Origin: Rachicladosporium sp. CCFEE 5018
Lineage: Eukaryota; Ascomycota; Dothideomycetes; Cladosporiales; Cladosporiaceae
Direction: 5' to 3'
Assembly: GCA_002077045.2 (NCBI GenBank)
Contig: KZ111179.1
Location: forward strand, 132,004-196,003
DNA length: 64,000 nt
Both the position numbers and the translations under genes were made by a program. Below the pieces are notes generated by a model. That model was not told the origin of the DNA and searched no databases. It saw nothing but the letters and a program-made list of their open reading frames with translations. This document shows, piece by piece, positions 41,432-53,238 of this stretch. Numbering within the stretch: position 1 is the first letter of the stretch; every line of letters begins with the position of its first letter.

Positions 41432-43903
41432 ATGGCAACCGTCCTGCCCCTCCGCGCAAACACAAACTCAACGGGCAGCGCTAGCACCTCCACATCCCTG
41501 CGCCAATCGACCTCCTCCTTTCCCTCAAGCGGCGATCGCTCCACAGCCCAATCTTTCCTCACCCGGTCCGCCGACCCTTCAACCCACCGCTCCCAGCCCT
41601 CCAATGCCTCGAATGATTCTCACCGCAGCTCTCTGTCCAACGGGCCGCTCACAATGGCTGCCCACCGCCCTCCTCAGCGCCGGGTGCAGAAGCCGATCAA
41701 GTCGCGATATCCGGCTGATAGTACGGAGAAGCATGTCGAGTATATTCTCGTTGCGAGCTTTGACATTGATCGGGGGAGTGTGATGGAGCATCAGTACCCT
41801 GGTCCTGTGGGTGGGGACGAGGTTATGCTCGCCGAGTTGATGTTGCCGGACCAGACGCATTTGCGAAGCCAGGATTGGACGATCTTCTTCTTGCATAAAG
41901 ATGCTGAGGCTGAGGAGGAGCGTTTGGAGGGGAAGCGGAGAAAGAGGAGGAAACGAGGTGAGGGTCAGGCGGAGGGTGGGGCGCAACGAGATGATGAGGG
42001 CGAGGAAGATTGGGACAGCGACGACGAGCAGGACAGTATGGATGGCCCGCCGTTAGTCTATGTGCTCAATCTGGTCAACACGAAGACGGATCATACGGTC
42101 AAGCGAGGGGCGGTGGTGAAGGCTATGGCGATATGTACGAGGCATAGCTTTCTGCACATCTACAAGCCGCTGCTATTACTCGCACTCGAACAATACTTCG
42201 CCCATCCTCAGGTCGAGACGCTTGCAAATCTTTACAATGCTGTAAATGGGATGGACCTATCACTCATGCCTCGATTGAACTTCTATGAGCAGTTCATACT
42301 GCAGGCCAGCGGAGCCAAGGACCTCTTCATTGAGAAATTCGAGGCGATCATCGCGCAAAGAGTGGCGGAGAATGGTTCTGAGACTGGTTCACAAGGCTCG
42401 ATGTCGCCTGCATTACAACAACATCCATCGAGATCTCGGTTCGGGCTGCCTCGTGACACGCACGAATTCGAGTCCGTGGTCCACTACGCACACGTCCCGG
42501 TCCCAATCAAGATACCCGTTGCATTATCGGCGGAGACTGTAGGCGATTTCAGTCTCATCAAGCTCATCACTACTTTCTCAACGCCTCACAGCACCTCTCC
42601 TGTGCCTTTCACTCCGACCCATCCTCATCTGACAACTTCGGGACCGAATACGCATCCTATCATTGTACTACTGAATGCGCTGCTGACGCAGAAGCGTGTC
42701 ATCTTTCTCGGACACAACCTGCCATCTTCAGAAGTCGCTGAGGCTGTGCTGGCTGCCTGCGCTCTCGCTTCTGGTGGCATGTTACAAGGCTTCACAAGGC
42801 ATGCGTTTCCGTATACTGACCTGACGAAGATCGATGACCTGCTCAAGGTGCCAGGGTTCATCGCTGGTGTCACGAATCCGGCATTTGGACACAAGACCGA
42901 GTGGTGGGATGTACTGTGCGATATCTCCACAGGTCGAATGCGCATCTCGAATAAGATCGAGACCGGACCGCCAACCGAAGGAGTGACATACTTCCAACAG
43001 AATCCGATGGCACCCTCGACAATGAGCGCAAGCGCCGGTATCGTAGCCGTCGCAGCAGTAGGTCACAGTCTCTCAGCCGGCCTCGGCGGCAACGCAATAC
43101 CCACCGGCTCACTGAGCGGCGACCCAACAGGCGACGCAGCATTCATGACCTCGATCCTCACAGCCATCAACGAACGTCACGGAGAGAACGCAATACGTAC
43201 GAATTTTCGCCTTTGGATCGCGAAGTTCAACAGGCTTGCGTCAGCTTTCGAAGAGCTGGTGTACGGGGCTAGTGCGCTCCTCATTCACGATCCGAGCTTG
43301 ACGAGTCCGAAACCACTTTTTAGTCCTGACAGTCCGAATCCTGCTGCCACGCCGGCCAATGATCTACCGCCCGAGGTTCTGGGTCACGGCTACGTCTGGC
43401 CTTCTACGCACCATCGCCACGCTGAGCTTGCTGCTAATGCAACAAGGATTGAGGGGTGGCGGAATACGCGCAGCTACTATAACTTCGTGCAGGACTTGAC
43501 GACATACTACACTCATCGTCCTGTCAAGGCTTTGGACTTGCAGCACCTGCACGACAAACTCGCCAAGCTACGTCTCGGCCCTGATGTAAGCGCGAATATC
43601 TACCTCGCGATCTGCGCGGCTGTGCAGACGGAGCAGGAGATCAATCAGCTGCTTGCTACAATTGCTAGTGGAAGCTGGGATGCTAGGCAAGGAAGCGCAG
43701 GGATGGGACAGGGCTTGTTCTATCTGGCGCTTGGGTTGTTCCATCCCAGGAAAGGTGTCAGAGAGGCTGTCGCGGGGTTGCTGGGAAGAATCAGAGAGCA
43801 CGAAGCAGGACGGCATTTCTGGGGCGCGTTGGGAAGGTTTGCTAAGGTTGCCTGGGAGAGGGTGGAGACGGGGGTCCAGAGGGGTGAAAATGGCGAGGTG
43901 TGA
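41432..43903 (+). CDS. AFI1: Arf3-interacting protein Afi1, DENN-type polarity protein
   Basis: Homologue of yeast Afi1, which binds Arf3 at the cell cortex and is needed for its polarised localisation. Single exon, 823 residues. After about 95 disordered residues, the Afi1 docking domain begins with HVEYILVASFDIDRGSVMEH and PVGGDEVMLAELMLPDQ, continuing WTIFFLHKD. An acidic/basic insertion (about 160-205) follows, then VYVLNLVNTKTDHTVKRGAV and ICTRHSFLHIYKPLLLLALE. The second half contains the SPA (stabilisation of polarity axis) / DENN-like core, with ILLNALLTQKRVIFLGHNLP in variant form, and AGVTNPAFGHKTEWWDVLCD, a strongly conserved signature. The C-terminus is helical. It lies in tandem with FAB1, another membrane-traffic regulator, though this may be coincidence. 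Confidence 0.9.
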   Translation: MATVLPLRANTNSTGSASTSTSLRQSTSSFPSSGDRSTAQSFLTRSADPSTHRSQPSNASNDSHRSSLSNGPLTMAAHRPPQRRVQKPIKSRYPADSTEKHVEYILVASFDIDRGSVMEHQYPGPVGGDEVMLAELMLPDQTHLRSQDWTIFFLHKDAEAEEERLEGKRRKRRKRGEGQAEGGAQRDDEGEEDWDSDDEQDSMDGPPLVYVLNLVNTKTDHTVKRGAVVKAMAICTRHSFLHIYKPLLLLALEQYFAHPQVETLANLYNAVNGMDLSLMPRLNFYEQFILQASGAKDLFIEKFEAIIAQRVAENGSETGSQGSMSPALQQHPSRSRFGLPRDTHEFESVVHYAHVPVPIKIPVALSAETVGDFSLIKLITTFSTPHSTSPVPFTPTHPHLTTSGPNTHPIIVLLNALLTQKRVIFLGHNLPSSEVAEAVLAACALASGGMLQGFTRHAFPYTDLTKIDDLLKVPGFIAGVTNPAFGHKTEWWDVLCDISTGRMRISNKIETGPPTEGVTYFQQNPMAPSTMSASAGIVAVAAVGHSLSAGLGGNAIPTGSLSGDPTGDAAFMTSILTAINERHGENAIRTNFRLWIAKFNRLASAFEELVYGASALLIHDPSLTSPKPLFSPDSPNPAATPANDLPPEVLGHGYVWPSTHHRHAELAANATRIEGWRNTRSYYNFVQDLTTYYTHRPVKALDLQHLHDKLAKLRLGPDVSANIYLAICAAVQTEQEINQLLATIASGSWDARQGSAGMGQGLFYLALGLFHPRKGVREAVAGLLGRIREHEAGRHFWGALGRFAKVAWERVETGVQRGENGEV

Positions 43904-44145
43904 GGGTGGAATGCATTCGAGTCATCACGCGTGTGACTCGAGCTGAGTCATCTGAGGACGGACGGATACTGACCGTCACAAGGCCAACGATTGGGCGGCC
44001 TCAGCAAAGCCTAAGCTCTTGCAGTGGACCCACTGACACTCAAGTATATGCCTGCGCCGACATCACTTCGAGCGCATACGAACGCTCACTTCGACCAGAG
44101 GCGCCGCTAATTTTCGCCAAATCTCACAACAAAATTCCAAACGAC

Positions 44146-44607
44146 ATGGCGATAACTAAAGGCAAGAATAAGGCCGACAAGTCCTCTACCATCCCTATCG
44201 CGAGCCCGAAGTCCTACAGCACACTGGCCGACCTCCGAGCAGACCGCGACATCTGGTACAAAATCCTCGTCCTCATCTACGATCTCCGCAATATCAAGAA
44301 TGACAAAGCCTCCGAGAATCGTACACTGCAAACCGTCGATCCGATTTACATCAGCACGCCGTATTTCACTCCTGAAGAAGCCGAGGCTGTCAAAGCCGTG
44401 AAGATTGACAACGACACGACGCTTGAGCAAGCCATCACGAAGGCGCTGGAGAACTTCTTCGAGAAGCGCAGGGCGAGTGGCGATGCGAGACCATGCGGAC
44501 CGCATGATATGGTGCCGGTGTATTTGGAGTGTTTTGGGGTTGAGAAGGGGGAGATCGAGGAGGAAAGGTTTGTTAGCAGGGTGAGGAGGTCGGGCTTAGG
44601 GTCGTGA
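44146..44607 (+). CDS. Hypothetical protein of 153 residues
   Basis: Short single-exon gene beginning MAITKGKNKADKSSTIPIA. A basic N-terminal tail is followed by a compact part: SYSTLADLRADRDIWYKILV, LIYDLRNIKNDKASENRTL, VDPIYISTPYFTPEEAEAVK, then ITKALENFFEKRRASGD and HDMVPVYLECFGVEKGEIE. The alternation of hydrophobic and charged residues and the good start context support coding status. No domain, signal peptide or membrane segment is recognised, and I do not know the function. It lies 242 bp downstream of AFI1 on the same strand; longer in-frame extension upstream to 43900 looks non-coding. Confidence 0.65.
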   Translation: MAITKGKNKADKSSTIPIASPKSYSTLADLRADRDIWYKILVLIYDLRNIKNDKASENRTLQTVDPIYISTPYFTPEEAEAVKAVKIDNDTTLEQAITKALENFFEKRRASGDARPCGPHDMVPVYLECFGVEKGEIEEERFVSRVRRSGLGS

Positions 44608-45436
44608 AGCATGGGAAAAGTGCGGCGAGATGAATGGACGCGATCCGTCAATGCTATCGAGTTCTTCGTCGTTAAGCTAGAGACGAGCGGTGTGCGCGAT
44701 CGATAAACGGAAGGCTGTGATACCGAGACGCGACACATTGTCCGAGAATCAATGGGCCTACACAATGCGGAACCCTTGTGACTGTGCGGCTCATCACTAC
44801 TGTCAAGATTTAGAGCAAGGCGGCACTATGACAGCTTGCTTCGTTGTCCCACTCCGCCCCAATCGAACTCGGACACGCTGGGCGGAGGTCAGGGCCTGAC
44901 AAAGGACACGACGTGCGTGGTTTGCAATCCAGCCGGAGATGAATGCTGCCTTCGGCGAAGCTATGGAGGCCATGGATTTAAGGCAAGACACCTATGCGGA
45001 AGCATTGACAAGATGGAGGGACCACCGTGGCCGAGAATCAATCAGAGACACCTTATTGCGTAGCGGAACCATCACCTCATGCTGCCTCACAACCGCGCGC
45101 CGCGCGGTGGTGCCGAATGGCAATCACATAACATCGATCGTCTTCGCAGTGCACATGCCTCCCCCACTCCATCCATTGGTTGGATGGTGGCCCATCTGCC
45201 CAATCTTAGCATTGGCGTAATCTCCAATGATATGATACCAGATCTACAAGTCTTCGTTCCGGGTCACACAGCGTTCAACGTCGGGCATTACGAGGCGAGA
45301 AACCCGAGCTGCTATTGTCTCGCAAGGCTTAGGGTCGTAGGCAACCACTCGTCCAGTGCCAGGAACAACTGCTCCATATTGTGTTGAGGCGATCATGATG
45401 ACTCTATGCGATGCTCAGAGCAGCAGCTGCCGTGCA
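44608..45436. other. 3'-3' intergenic interval
   Basis: About 830 bp between convergent genes. A 7 bp perfect inverted repeat with a 5 base loop (45169-45187) is the only structure noticed and is too short to call a functional element. Confidence 0.4.
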
Positions 45437-48400
45437 TCAAGAGGCACCAGTCGCAGAGTCGAGAGCCTTACGATCCCTGATTGTCTCATCGAAATGCTGC
45501 ACAAGCGCATCGTTTGCATCGTTGGATGCGATCGCGTATGGGGTGAGTCCCTCGGCGTCTTTGATCGTGGGACTGGCGCCGTTTTCGCACAGGTAAGAAG
45601 CGACAGAACCGTATGGGTCGTACTCCAGGCCAAGGAACACAGCGTAGTGAAGGAACGTCCAGCGCGACTCTCCAATGCCTCTGTTGATTGTCCACCCATG
45701 CTCGATCAAGAGTTTAACCATCGCAATGAACGACATCGGAACGAACACTCCATCCTTGCGCTCAGCCTCGGAGATGGTGCAACTCAGCCACCACATGTAC
45801 ATCGACCTGGGCATGCCTGGAGCTCGGTCGAGCGACTTCAGGACCTCCGGAGTTGTCTCTAAGAACAGCCTAAGCATTCCAACTTGTCTCCCTAATACAG
45901 CCCAATGAAAAGGAGAACCCATAGTCCAAAATACCATAGCAGGAATCTCAAGGTCGACGAGTTTGGTGTTCGTTGCAAGCAGTTGACGCGCCATCTCCAC
46001 TTCGCCGAATAGAGTCGCAAAATGCAATGGGGTTGCCTTCGGACTTACCTTGAGATGGCGTCGGAATCCAGAGGGGGTTTTGTGGTCTCTGACCAGCTGT
46101 GCAAAATTGTCGCCCATGTCGCCTGCACATATCGCAATCTCCAGAGGGGTCTTCGGCTTGAAGCGGAGCTCACGAAGGGTATACTCTCTCTTCAATCCCC
46201 GCGGAGGTTGGTTCGGTACATCACGCACATTATCAGTGCTCCCACTCAGCTCGACGGAAGCTTTCTTCTGAGGACCCGCGCGTGCGGTGGAAGGGACTTT
46301 GACTTCAACATCGCCGCCGGACAAGTCGTGCTTCGGTGGCTTGGATAGGAGAGGGTTACTACTTGCATATGTGTCGAAAGTCGTTGTGGACTGAGACTCT
46401 GCTCCCCGTCTTAAGTACCAATCCTCAATCGAGCTCGACGGTTCATCGCCAATCTTTTCGAATACGCCGCTGAACTTCTGATCGGATGATGGAGATGCGC
46501 TTGCAGCCTGATCTTCTTTCATTGCTGCTGTGGCAAAGGCCTTGGCTCCAGGTACATCGGCATCCCCGGCGAGAGCCTGTCTACTATGCGCCGCGCTGAA
46601 ATGTGGATAGACGCTTTTGGGACGCACGTCGCACGCTGCAATGGCCGGAGGAGCTTCCAGGATCTTCACCACATTTTGATGGCGTTGTTGTGTCGCGACA
46701 TGAAGAGCGGTCTGGCCCTCGACATTCTCAATGTCGACGTCAGCACCCTCGTTCAAGAGAAGTTCTACGAGGAGCCTGTTGCCGCTTCTAGCTGCAATGT
46801 GAAGTGGTGTGTCTCCGTCGGTCTTCTTCGCATTCACATCAGCGCCAGCCGAAACAAGCCTGATCGCCAGGCTTTGACCCTCAGGCTCAGAGCAGTCTGA
46901 TATATAATGCAGAGCAGTCCATTTAGACTTAGTGGTAGCGTCCGTGACCTGACCCAGGGCTGAATCTCCGTCGAGTTTGTCAAGTATCATATGCATGATA
47001 GCGTTTTCTCCTTTGAAATAAGAGGCGGCCTGTAGAAGAGGTGCATCACCTTTGGCACCGGGCAATAAATAACCCGATTCCAGATAAAGCCGCACCAAGT
47101 CCTCATCGCCACACTGTATGGCCTCCAGCAGTGGCTGGGACACTTTTGACTTGCTTGGATTGAGGAGTGCTCCAGCTTGGATCAGCTGGCGCGCACCGTC
47201 GGCATTCTTCTTCTGCGTCGCAATCTGGAGTGCTGTCTGACCCTTCCATCGTAACTCGAGCTGCGGTCCATGAGCGAGCAAGATAGGCAAAGTGTTCAGC
47301 GAGTGGTCCTTTTCCTCAACAACTTGATGTGCTATTAACTCGTCTTCAAGAGAGTGTCCAGCGGCTAACAGAAATCGTATCATTTCGAAATGTTCACAGA
47401 GATCTAGTGGAGCCCATCGACATTCTGCCCCATCACAAGCCTCGCCCTTGCACTTGCAAACTGGATCTATGACCACAATCATTGCACCGTGCTCGATAAG
47501 CGTACGGCTCAGTGGAATGTTGTTGGTTATTGCAGCGATGTGAAGCATCCTGCGGCCCTTGTCATCGGTGGCCTCAATGTCGGCACCATGTTCGAGCAGA
47601 AGGTCGACAACGGCCTCAAGATACTTGAATGAGGCTGGAGTGTAAGCACGCTCCATGGTCCACTTCCAGGCCGTTGCCGGGTCGGTCATGTACGATTCCT
47701 CACCTTCGAAGCCGGCGGTCAGGAGGGTCGCATCAGCGGCAACTTCGTTCCTAGACCGACAGTCGGTACACTTGCAGCAACGGGCTAATCGATCCGCAAT
47801 CCGTTGATCCCAATAGTCGTGGCCTTCGTATCTTCCGGGCGTGGCGTGGCCATGATTGTCTGTATTAGGCTTTTGTTGCACAAAGGTTGCTGCACGCGTG
47901 CACCTTTGGGCCAACGGGTCTTGTGAATCTGTCGATCGCGCCTTCTCCGCTTTCCCCCTCGTGCCTCCCCGTGTATCAGCGCTTGAGTTGACCATTCCAT
48001 CGACCACAGCCGATTCAGAGTCTTCGTCATCTACAGTATCATTATCGGAGTGTGTGCTATCATTTGAGCGGAGCGACGTGTGCTCATTAGGCTGTCCTGT
48101 CTCCACTACCTCTGCTGGTGGCTCACGAAGCTCTACACAACGAGCGCACTCGCAGTCTGCTGCGTCTCTTCGGAATGCTACTGTGTCGATGAGCAGCTCG
48201 TCGAGTACTCTGGCTGTGTTTTCCACGCCCTCTGCTAGGGGTTTCCCATCCACGTCAAGGATACCATCGAGGGCCTTCACAGTCTTACATACTTGACAAC
48301 CGCATGTGCTGTTGTCGTCGGTCGTCACGATCAAAAGCACCTCGCTCCGCGGACGTTCCAAGGTGACTGCATCTTGCACGAAATCTTCGAGCGCCGGGCT

Positions 48401-51400
48401 TCCCAGGGAGTCCACCTCAAGCAGCGTCTGTGTGTCAACAGGAAAAAATAAGCTGAATGCATTTTCGCCATAACTATTGGCAAAGTAAGGATCGGCGCCT
48501 TTCTCCAGCAGGGCAGCTAAAGACTCCAATGATTTTGAGGCACACGCCAAGTGCAATGCTGTCCTACCGCAATCGTCCTGCATGTCCACCATGTCTGTGG
48601 GGCATCGTTGGAGTAGGCGTTTAACGACCGCAGCATGACCTGATCTCGCCGCAACGTGGATCGGGGTCTGCTTCCTGATATTGGCAACAGTTGCCTGCGA
48701 GCCGCTTCCAAGGAGGTCCTTGACCAGCATGTGATGGCCATTGGCCGCCGCATAATGCAAAGCAGAATTTCCAGCAAAGTTGAGAGCACCCGAGTCGAAG
48801 TTCCCGTTGAGGATTTGCTTGACTGTGTCACGCGCAAGTTGCTCGTCCTTGAAGCTGGCCGCAACGTGAAGCACAGTGTTGAATCTACTGTCGGTAATCG
48901 ACTCAAGGCCATCTCTGCCAAGGCAAAGCTTCCAGTCCGCCTCGTCTGCCTTGCGCGCGTCCGAGAACCGCAGCTCTCTGTCCGGCTCTGCTCGGTTGAG
49001 CAGGGTACGCAGGATATCCTCTGGCTCAGGCTCAGGCATTGGGTGCAGTTCACACTCAAGTTCCGGCGCTGAGCCGAGCGTGTGAGCTCCCTTGTCCAGT
49101 TCGCCGTGACGAGAATCAATCATGGACCGCATGCTATGGACGCCAACGCTCTGTCCTGTGACTTCCGAATCTTTTGATAGCGTGGTGGTCCGAGTGTGAC
49201 TTTGAGAAGACATGCCTGGGTCTTCTGACGTCTCAGAACCTCGGAATGAGTCCGTGTCGCTTTGGTCTGTCTCATCGCAACAGCAGCTCCCGTAGTAGAT
49301 ATGATGTCCTCTGGCGCCTGAGATACTTTCCATGACTGCCGCTGCTGTTGGTCGCTCATTATCGTCTTCTCGAAGCATCGCCTTGATCCAGGTGAGCGGA
49401 GTCGGGTCATTCGAAGCTGATGTATCGACATGGTCAATCCATCCCGGACAGGCCTCCCTTTTTCAACGAGACGTCAACAAGGGATCCTCGCTCTCCTAGA
49501 AATTTCTTCTTCTCGTCGAGTGTACATCCTTTCAAGACAGTCTGCATTGGCAAAGTCAATGGTATATTCACGACCAGCTCCTCTAGTTCACGTACCAATA
49601 AGTCTAGAAATACGCAACCAAGCGACCAGACGTCGGATTTGGTGTTGCGTTTGGCGCCCATGGCGACCTCGGGTGCTGCGTAGGCATGCGTGTACATCAT
49701 CGGCCGTCCCATAGTGGTTTCCGATGTTAGCTCAGTGAAGTCCAGAGCAAGTCCGAAGTCTGTGATGTAAACCTGCTCATCTTTGACCAAGATGTTCGCT
49801 GGCTTGATATCTTTGTGGCGACAATTCTGCTGATGCAGATAGCGTATTGCGGAGCAGATACAGCCAAAGAACGTGCGCAGAGTGTCCATCTCGCACTCTG
49901 GAAATGGGGTCCTCGAGAGATACTCTTTGAGATCCATGTCCGCTACAGGCTCCATAATAATCCCCACAAACTTGCGGTCTGTATAAGACCTGATGAGTAG
50001 GGATCAGCTGAAGCTAGATTGATCTGGTACATCTATGAGTTGCTCACCCAACAAAGTTGACAAGATGCTGATGCTGGAGGCGCTTCAGATTATGAATCTC
50101 GTTCTCGAAGAAGTGCATTGCCCCCTTGTCTTGGCTGAGCTCTTTCGGTTTACGGATTCGTTTACGCTGCAGAACGTTAGCTAGATGTTTGCTACAAAGT
50201 GAGGGGGTGTAATGCTCACCGCATAGACCTGAAGGTCCAACTTACTCGTCACCTTGTCCACCATGCCTTGTCCACCTACACCGAGAGGTTGTATATCTAT
50301 AAACCTCGTATCGGCGTTTCCTGAGCCATAAATCAGCCATTGTCCCGGAGGGCATTGCGAGCACCTACCGATGTGTGTGTGTCTACCTCCCGTGATCAGC
50401 GCGGCCGATCTCGGTGTTAGAACAAGCGACTGCTTTTGCATGAACTCGCGTCTTGCTCTGGGCCCTTTCAGGCTCGTAGGCAACTCCTCTTCATTCGCGT
50501 AGGGAAGTTGAACATCCTTGTGGCCCTCGATGACGAACCCCTCGATAGCCCTTATCTCGCCAATCAGCCTCAAGACAAGGTATGTTCGTGGCCGCTCGCT
50601 CCATCGTAGCTTGCCTACAGCAACAAGGAGCGAGCTGACGCGGTCAACATCCACGTCGTTGAAGGGCTCTTTCGGTCCTTTCCGAAGTTCGTCTGCCATG
50701 GCTACAGCCTTGGCCATCTCCTGCTCAAATTCCTCCAAGGACAGCAGCTGTTCGTCTGCTTTCGACTCACTTAGCGTGTGCAGTACCGGGAATGTTTTTG
50801 ATGAGCGGACATTGGTGGGTCGCAGTAAGGGGTCGGGAACGAGGGGACCAACACTGGAAGCGCATCGTCGAAAGACTTGTGTCGCTTCTCAGTCTCTGGA
50901 CGAGCGAAACTGCTCTCTTGCGGAGACTCTTGCGGAGATAGTGGTGTCGCTGTGAACAACCATTATGTCAGCAACATGCTCAACTTCACATGCCGTATCG
51001 ACCCGCCATGTGTGTCTTACCAACTGCCACCTCAGGCACCTCCTCTTCTGGAAGAGCAGATAACATTCTGTCAATCGCAGCGTTGCTGATTGTGGGTTGG
51101 CTTCTCACTGAAGACATCCTTGCGATTTTGAACGCCGATGCTGCCGAAGCTACAGCAGCTAGTTGCGAGACCGACAACCTCTGCTCCATCTCGTTGGCTG
51201 TGGCCTTACGCATTGCGATTGACGATCTTCGAAGTGCTCCAATGTCATCTATGATGCGTGTGTCGTCTTCTGCGCCAGTCTGCCGTCTGGTGGCTTCGAG
51301 TCTATCCTGACAATTTCCAAGCTGGTCGATCTGAGGACCCATTCGTTTCAGCAGGATGAGCACCTGACGAATGGCGGCTGCGTTTTCGCGAGTGGCAGCG

Positions 51401-52005
51401 GCATTTGCATTGTTGGCTCTGACGTTCTGCTGGTTCGCCTTAGCATTGTCTAGATTGGCCTGTGTGGCCTGTCTCTGGTGACATCTTCGTTATGCCGCAA
51501 TTAGCGAAGTCAGTCGAAAATCACAGCAAGATACTCACAGACTCAAGATGCTGAAGCTAAGGAGCATAGCAGATACGTGACTCTGAATTTGCTCGCGAAT
51601 CTGCCCGAGTTCCTCATGGAGACGCCCGAGCCTATTCGCCTTGAGTCCTCGCTCGAACCACGGCGCATCGCTGCCTGGCTTGGAGGGGAAACGTCTCGAC
51701 CAGCAAACGTTGAGTTGCTGCACAGACTGCTCACAGTTGCGTAGAGTCTGCACGATGTTCGTGGTCACGACCACTCCAAGTTGCTGCTCAAAGTCTGCTG
51801 TTTCCTTTGCGGAGCCGTGTATTTGGAGACACGCAGAGACATCGTCAAGGCTTCTGTGAAGCGACCCGAGTTCGCTTACGAGGGCGCGCAGGTCGTTTTG
51901 AAGGTTGTTTGCACCGCGGCAAAAGCGTATCACGGTATGAGTGGTGTTGATGGCGACGCTTACGACGGTGATAACAGAGCTCACTACACCTAGTACCTCA
52001 GCCAT
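45437..52005 (-). CDS. Fungal NLR-like protein: N-terminal domain, protein kinase, ankyrin repeats
   Basis: Very long gene (about 2090 codons) on the minus strand. Start ATG at 52005 (MAEVLGVVSSVITVVSVAI), the N-terminal domain found at the head of many fungal STAND/NLR proteins. Introns: 51538-51485 (phase 2), 51020-50888 (phase 1, acceptor uncertain), 50219-50167 (phase 0), 50047-49990 (phase 2). Then a kinase domain: glycine loop PLGVGGQGMVDKV, VYARKRIRK with the VAIK-type lysine, CRHKDIKPANILV (catalytic loop), ITDFGLALD, and YAAPEVAMG. The kinase runs into a region of about 1300 residues with some 11-12 ankyrin repeats, e.g. TPIHVAARSGHAAVVKRLLQ and TPLHIAARSGNRLLVELLL. Acidic spacers carry CxCxxC motifs. 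Between 49466 and 49437 the kinase frame must shift by one base to reach the ankyrin part. A role in self/non-self recognition or cell-death signalling is inferred from architecture only. Confidence 0.82.
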
Positions 52006-53238
52006 GAGACCTGGACGGATAAAGTCTAGCAAATTCCCGGGGAATGAAAGAAGAAGGGAGCGAAAAATCTAGAAAAGCAGCTCAAGCCACGGTGACTGCC
52101 GGCGGGCACATTTATGAGGACCCAGGGAGCTTCACGAGCTTGACCGATTACCCGCACTCCAGAGTTCCAAGAAAGCTGCTTACAGTCGTGGCGTTGTTAG
52201 CGCGGGCAGGACATGCAGACGGTGCCTCTTTAGCGGCTCGTCTGATTAGGCACAGTAGATTGAAAAGGCACACAACAATCAGGTGCTTCGCAAAGAAGCC
52301 GTTTGATGTGGATCAACGGAAGAGATAGAGAACAGCACAGGAGCAGAAGGGAGCGCCTGTACAGTAGGGGAGTAAGAGTTCGCATGCGTAAAGGACCCTG
52401 GCAGAGATAGTGGGAGAGTAAGATGAATGAGAGCCTGGAGAGAGAGGAGAAGCAACATCACGGGAAGATTGTAGCGGCATGGCGTCCGCATATGCAAGGC
52501 TGAGCGCGAGGCTGCGGGCGCACGAGACTCTCTGCGAATGAGGTGTCCGTGATCCACGCATACGTGCGAGTACGGCCTAGGACCAGATGTTCCGTCTTAT
52601 TGTCGCGGGATATGTACGGGTGGCTGTAGCTGCTATTTTCGATCGTAATGTTGTCCTGATGCGCCTCCCATGAATTCGACTAATGTCAACGTGTTTGCCA
52701 CGCCTCTTCGTGACCACTGCATCGCGATCCAGGACTCGTGGAAATGGGTCCCAGTTCCTCGACGTGGAGCCTCATGGGCGTCCTACATGAGCGGTCGTAG
52801 CCTGTGCCCTGTCCTTCGCGTTGTCGAATGCAGAGGATTTGCCAGCCGGCTCGTGCTGCGGGTTGCTTCGGAATCGCGCGCACTCGAAACCGTGATTGTT
52901 GGTATGCAGTGTGTGATGGATGTGTATGGCAACAAGATGCATCAGTGGACGGTGAATGGCTTAGGGCCGCATGCACATTTGCGAATCTACTGGACGGTAT
53001 GGCAGCCCGTTGACAATAGATGTGCGCCGCCGTGTACCGAGATCTGGAACCCTTGGCGTTAGTACCAATCCAGCAGCCGGGGTTACTAGCTTCTGCCGCT
53101 AGTAGTCTTCCCCTCAAGAAGCCGCGCCCTACGTGACATCTCAATCTTTGATGGTTTCGGCTGATCAGTGTTGCACTGTTATCGCACCCTCAGTATGGCA
53201 GCTATTGACATAGCGCTTGCAACACAGCGAGGCTCTAA
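52006..53238. other. Intergenic interval upstream of the kinase-ankyrin gene
   Basis: About 1.2 kb containing the promoter of the kinase-ankyrin gene. Frames such as 52670-53062 (plus) have no coding signature. No repeat or RNA gene seen. Confidence 0.4.

Noticed and set aside
45169..45187. Inverted repeat with 7 bp stem and 5 base loop
   Set aside because: Too short; expected by chance in a window of this size and not placed at a gene end.
52670..53062. Plus-strand frame of 130 codons
   Set aside because: Cys/Trp/Arg-rich random-looking sequence, unsupported by domain or context.
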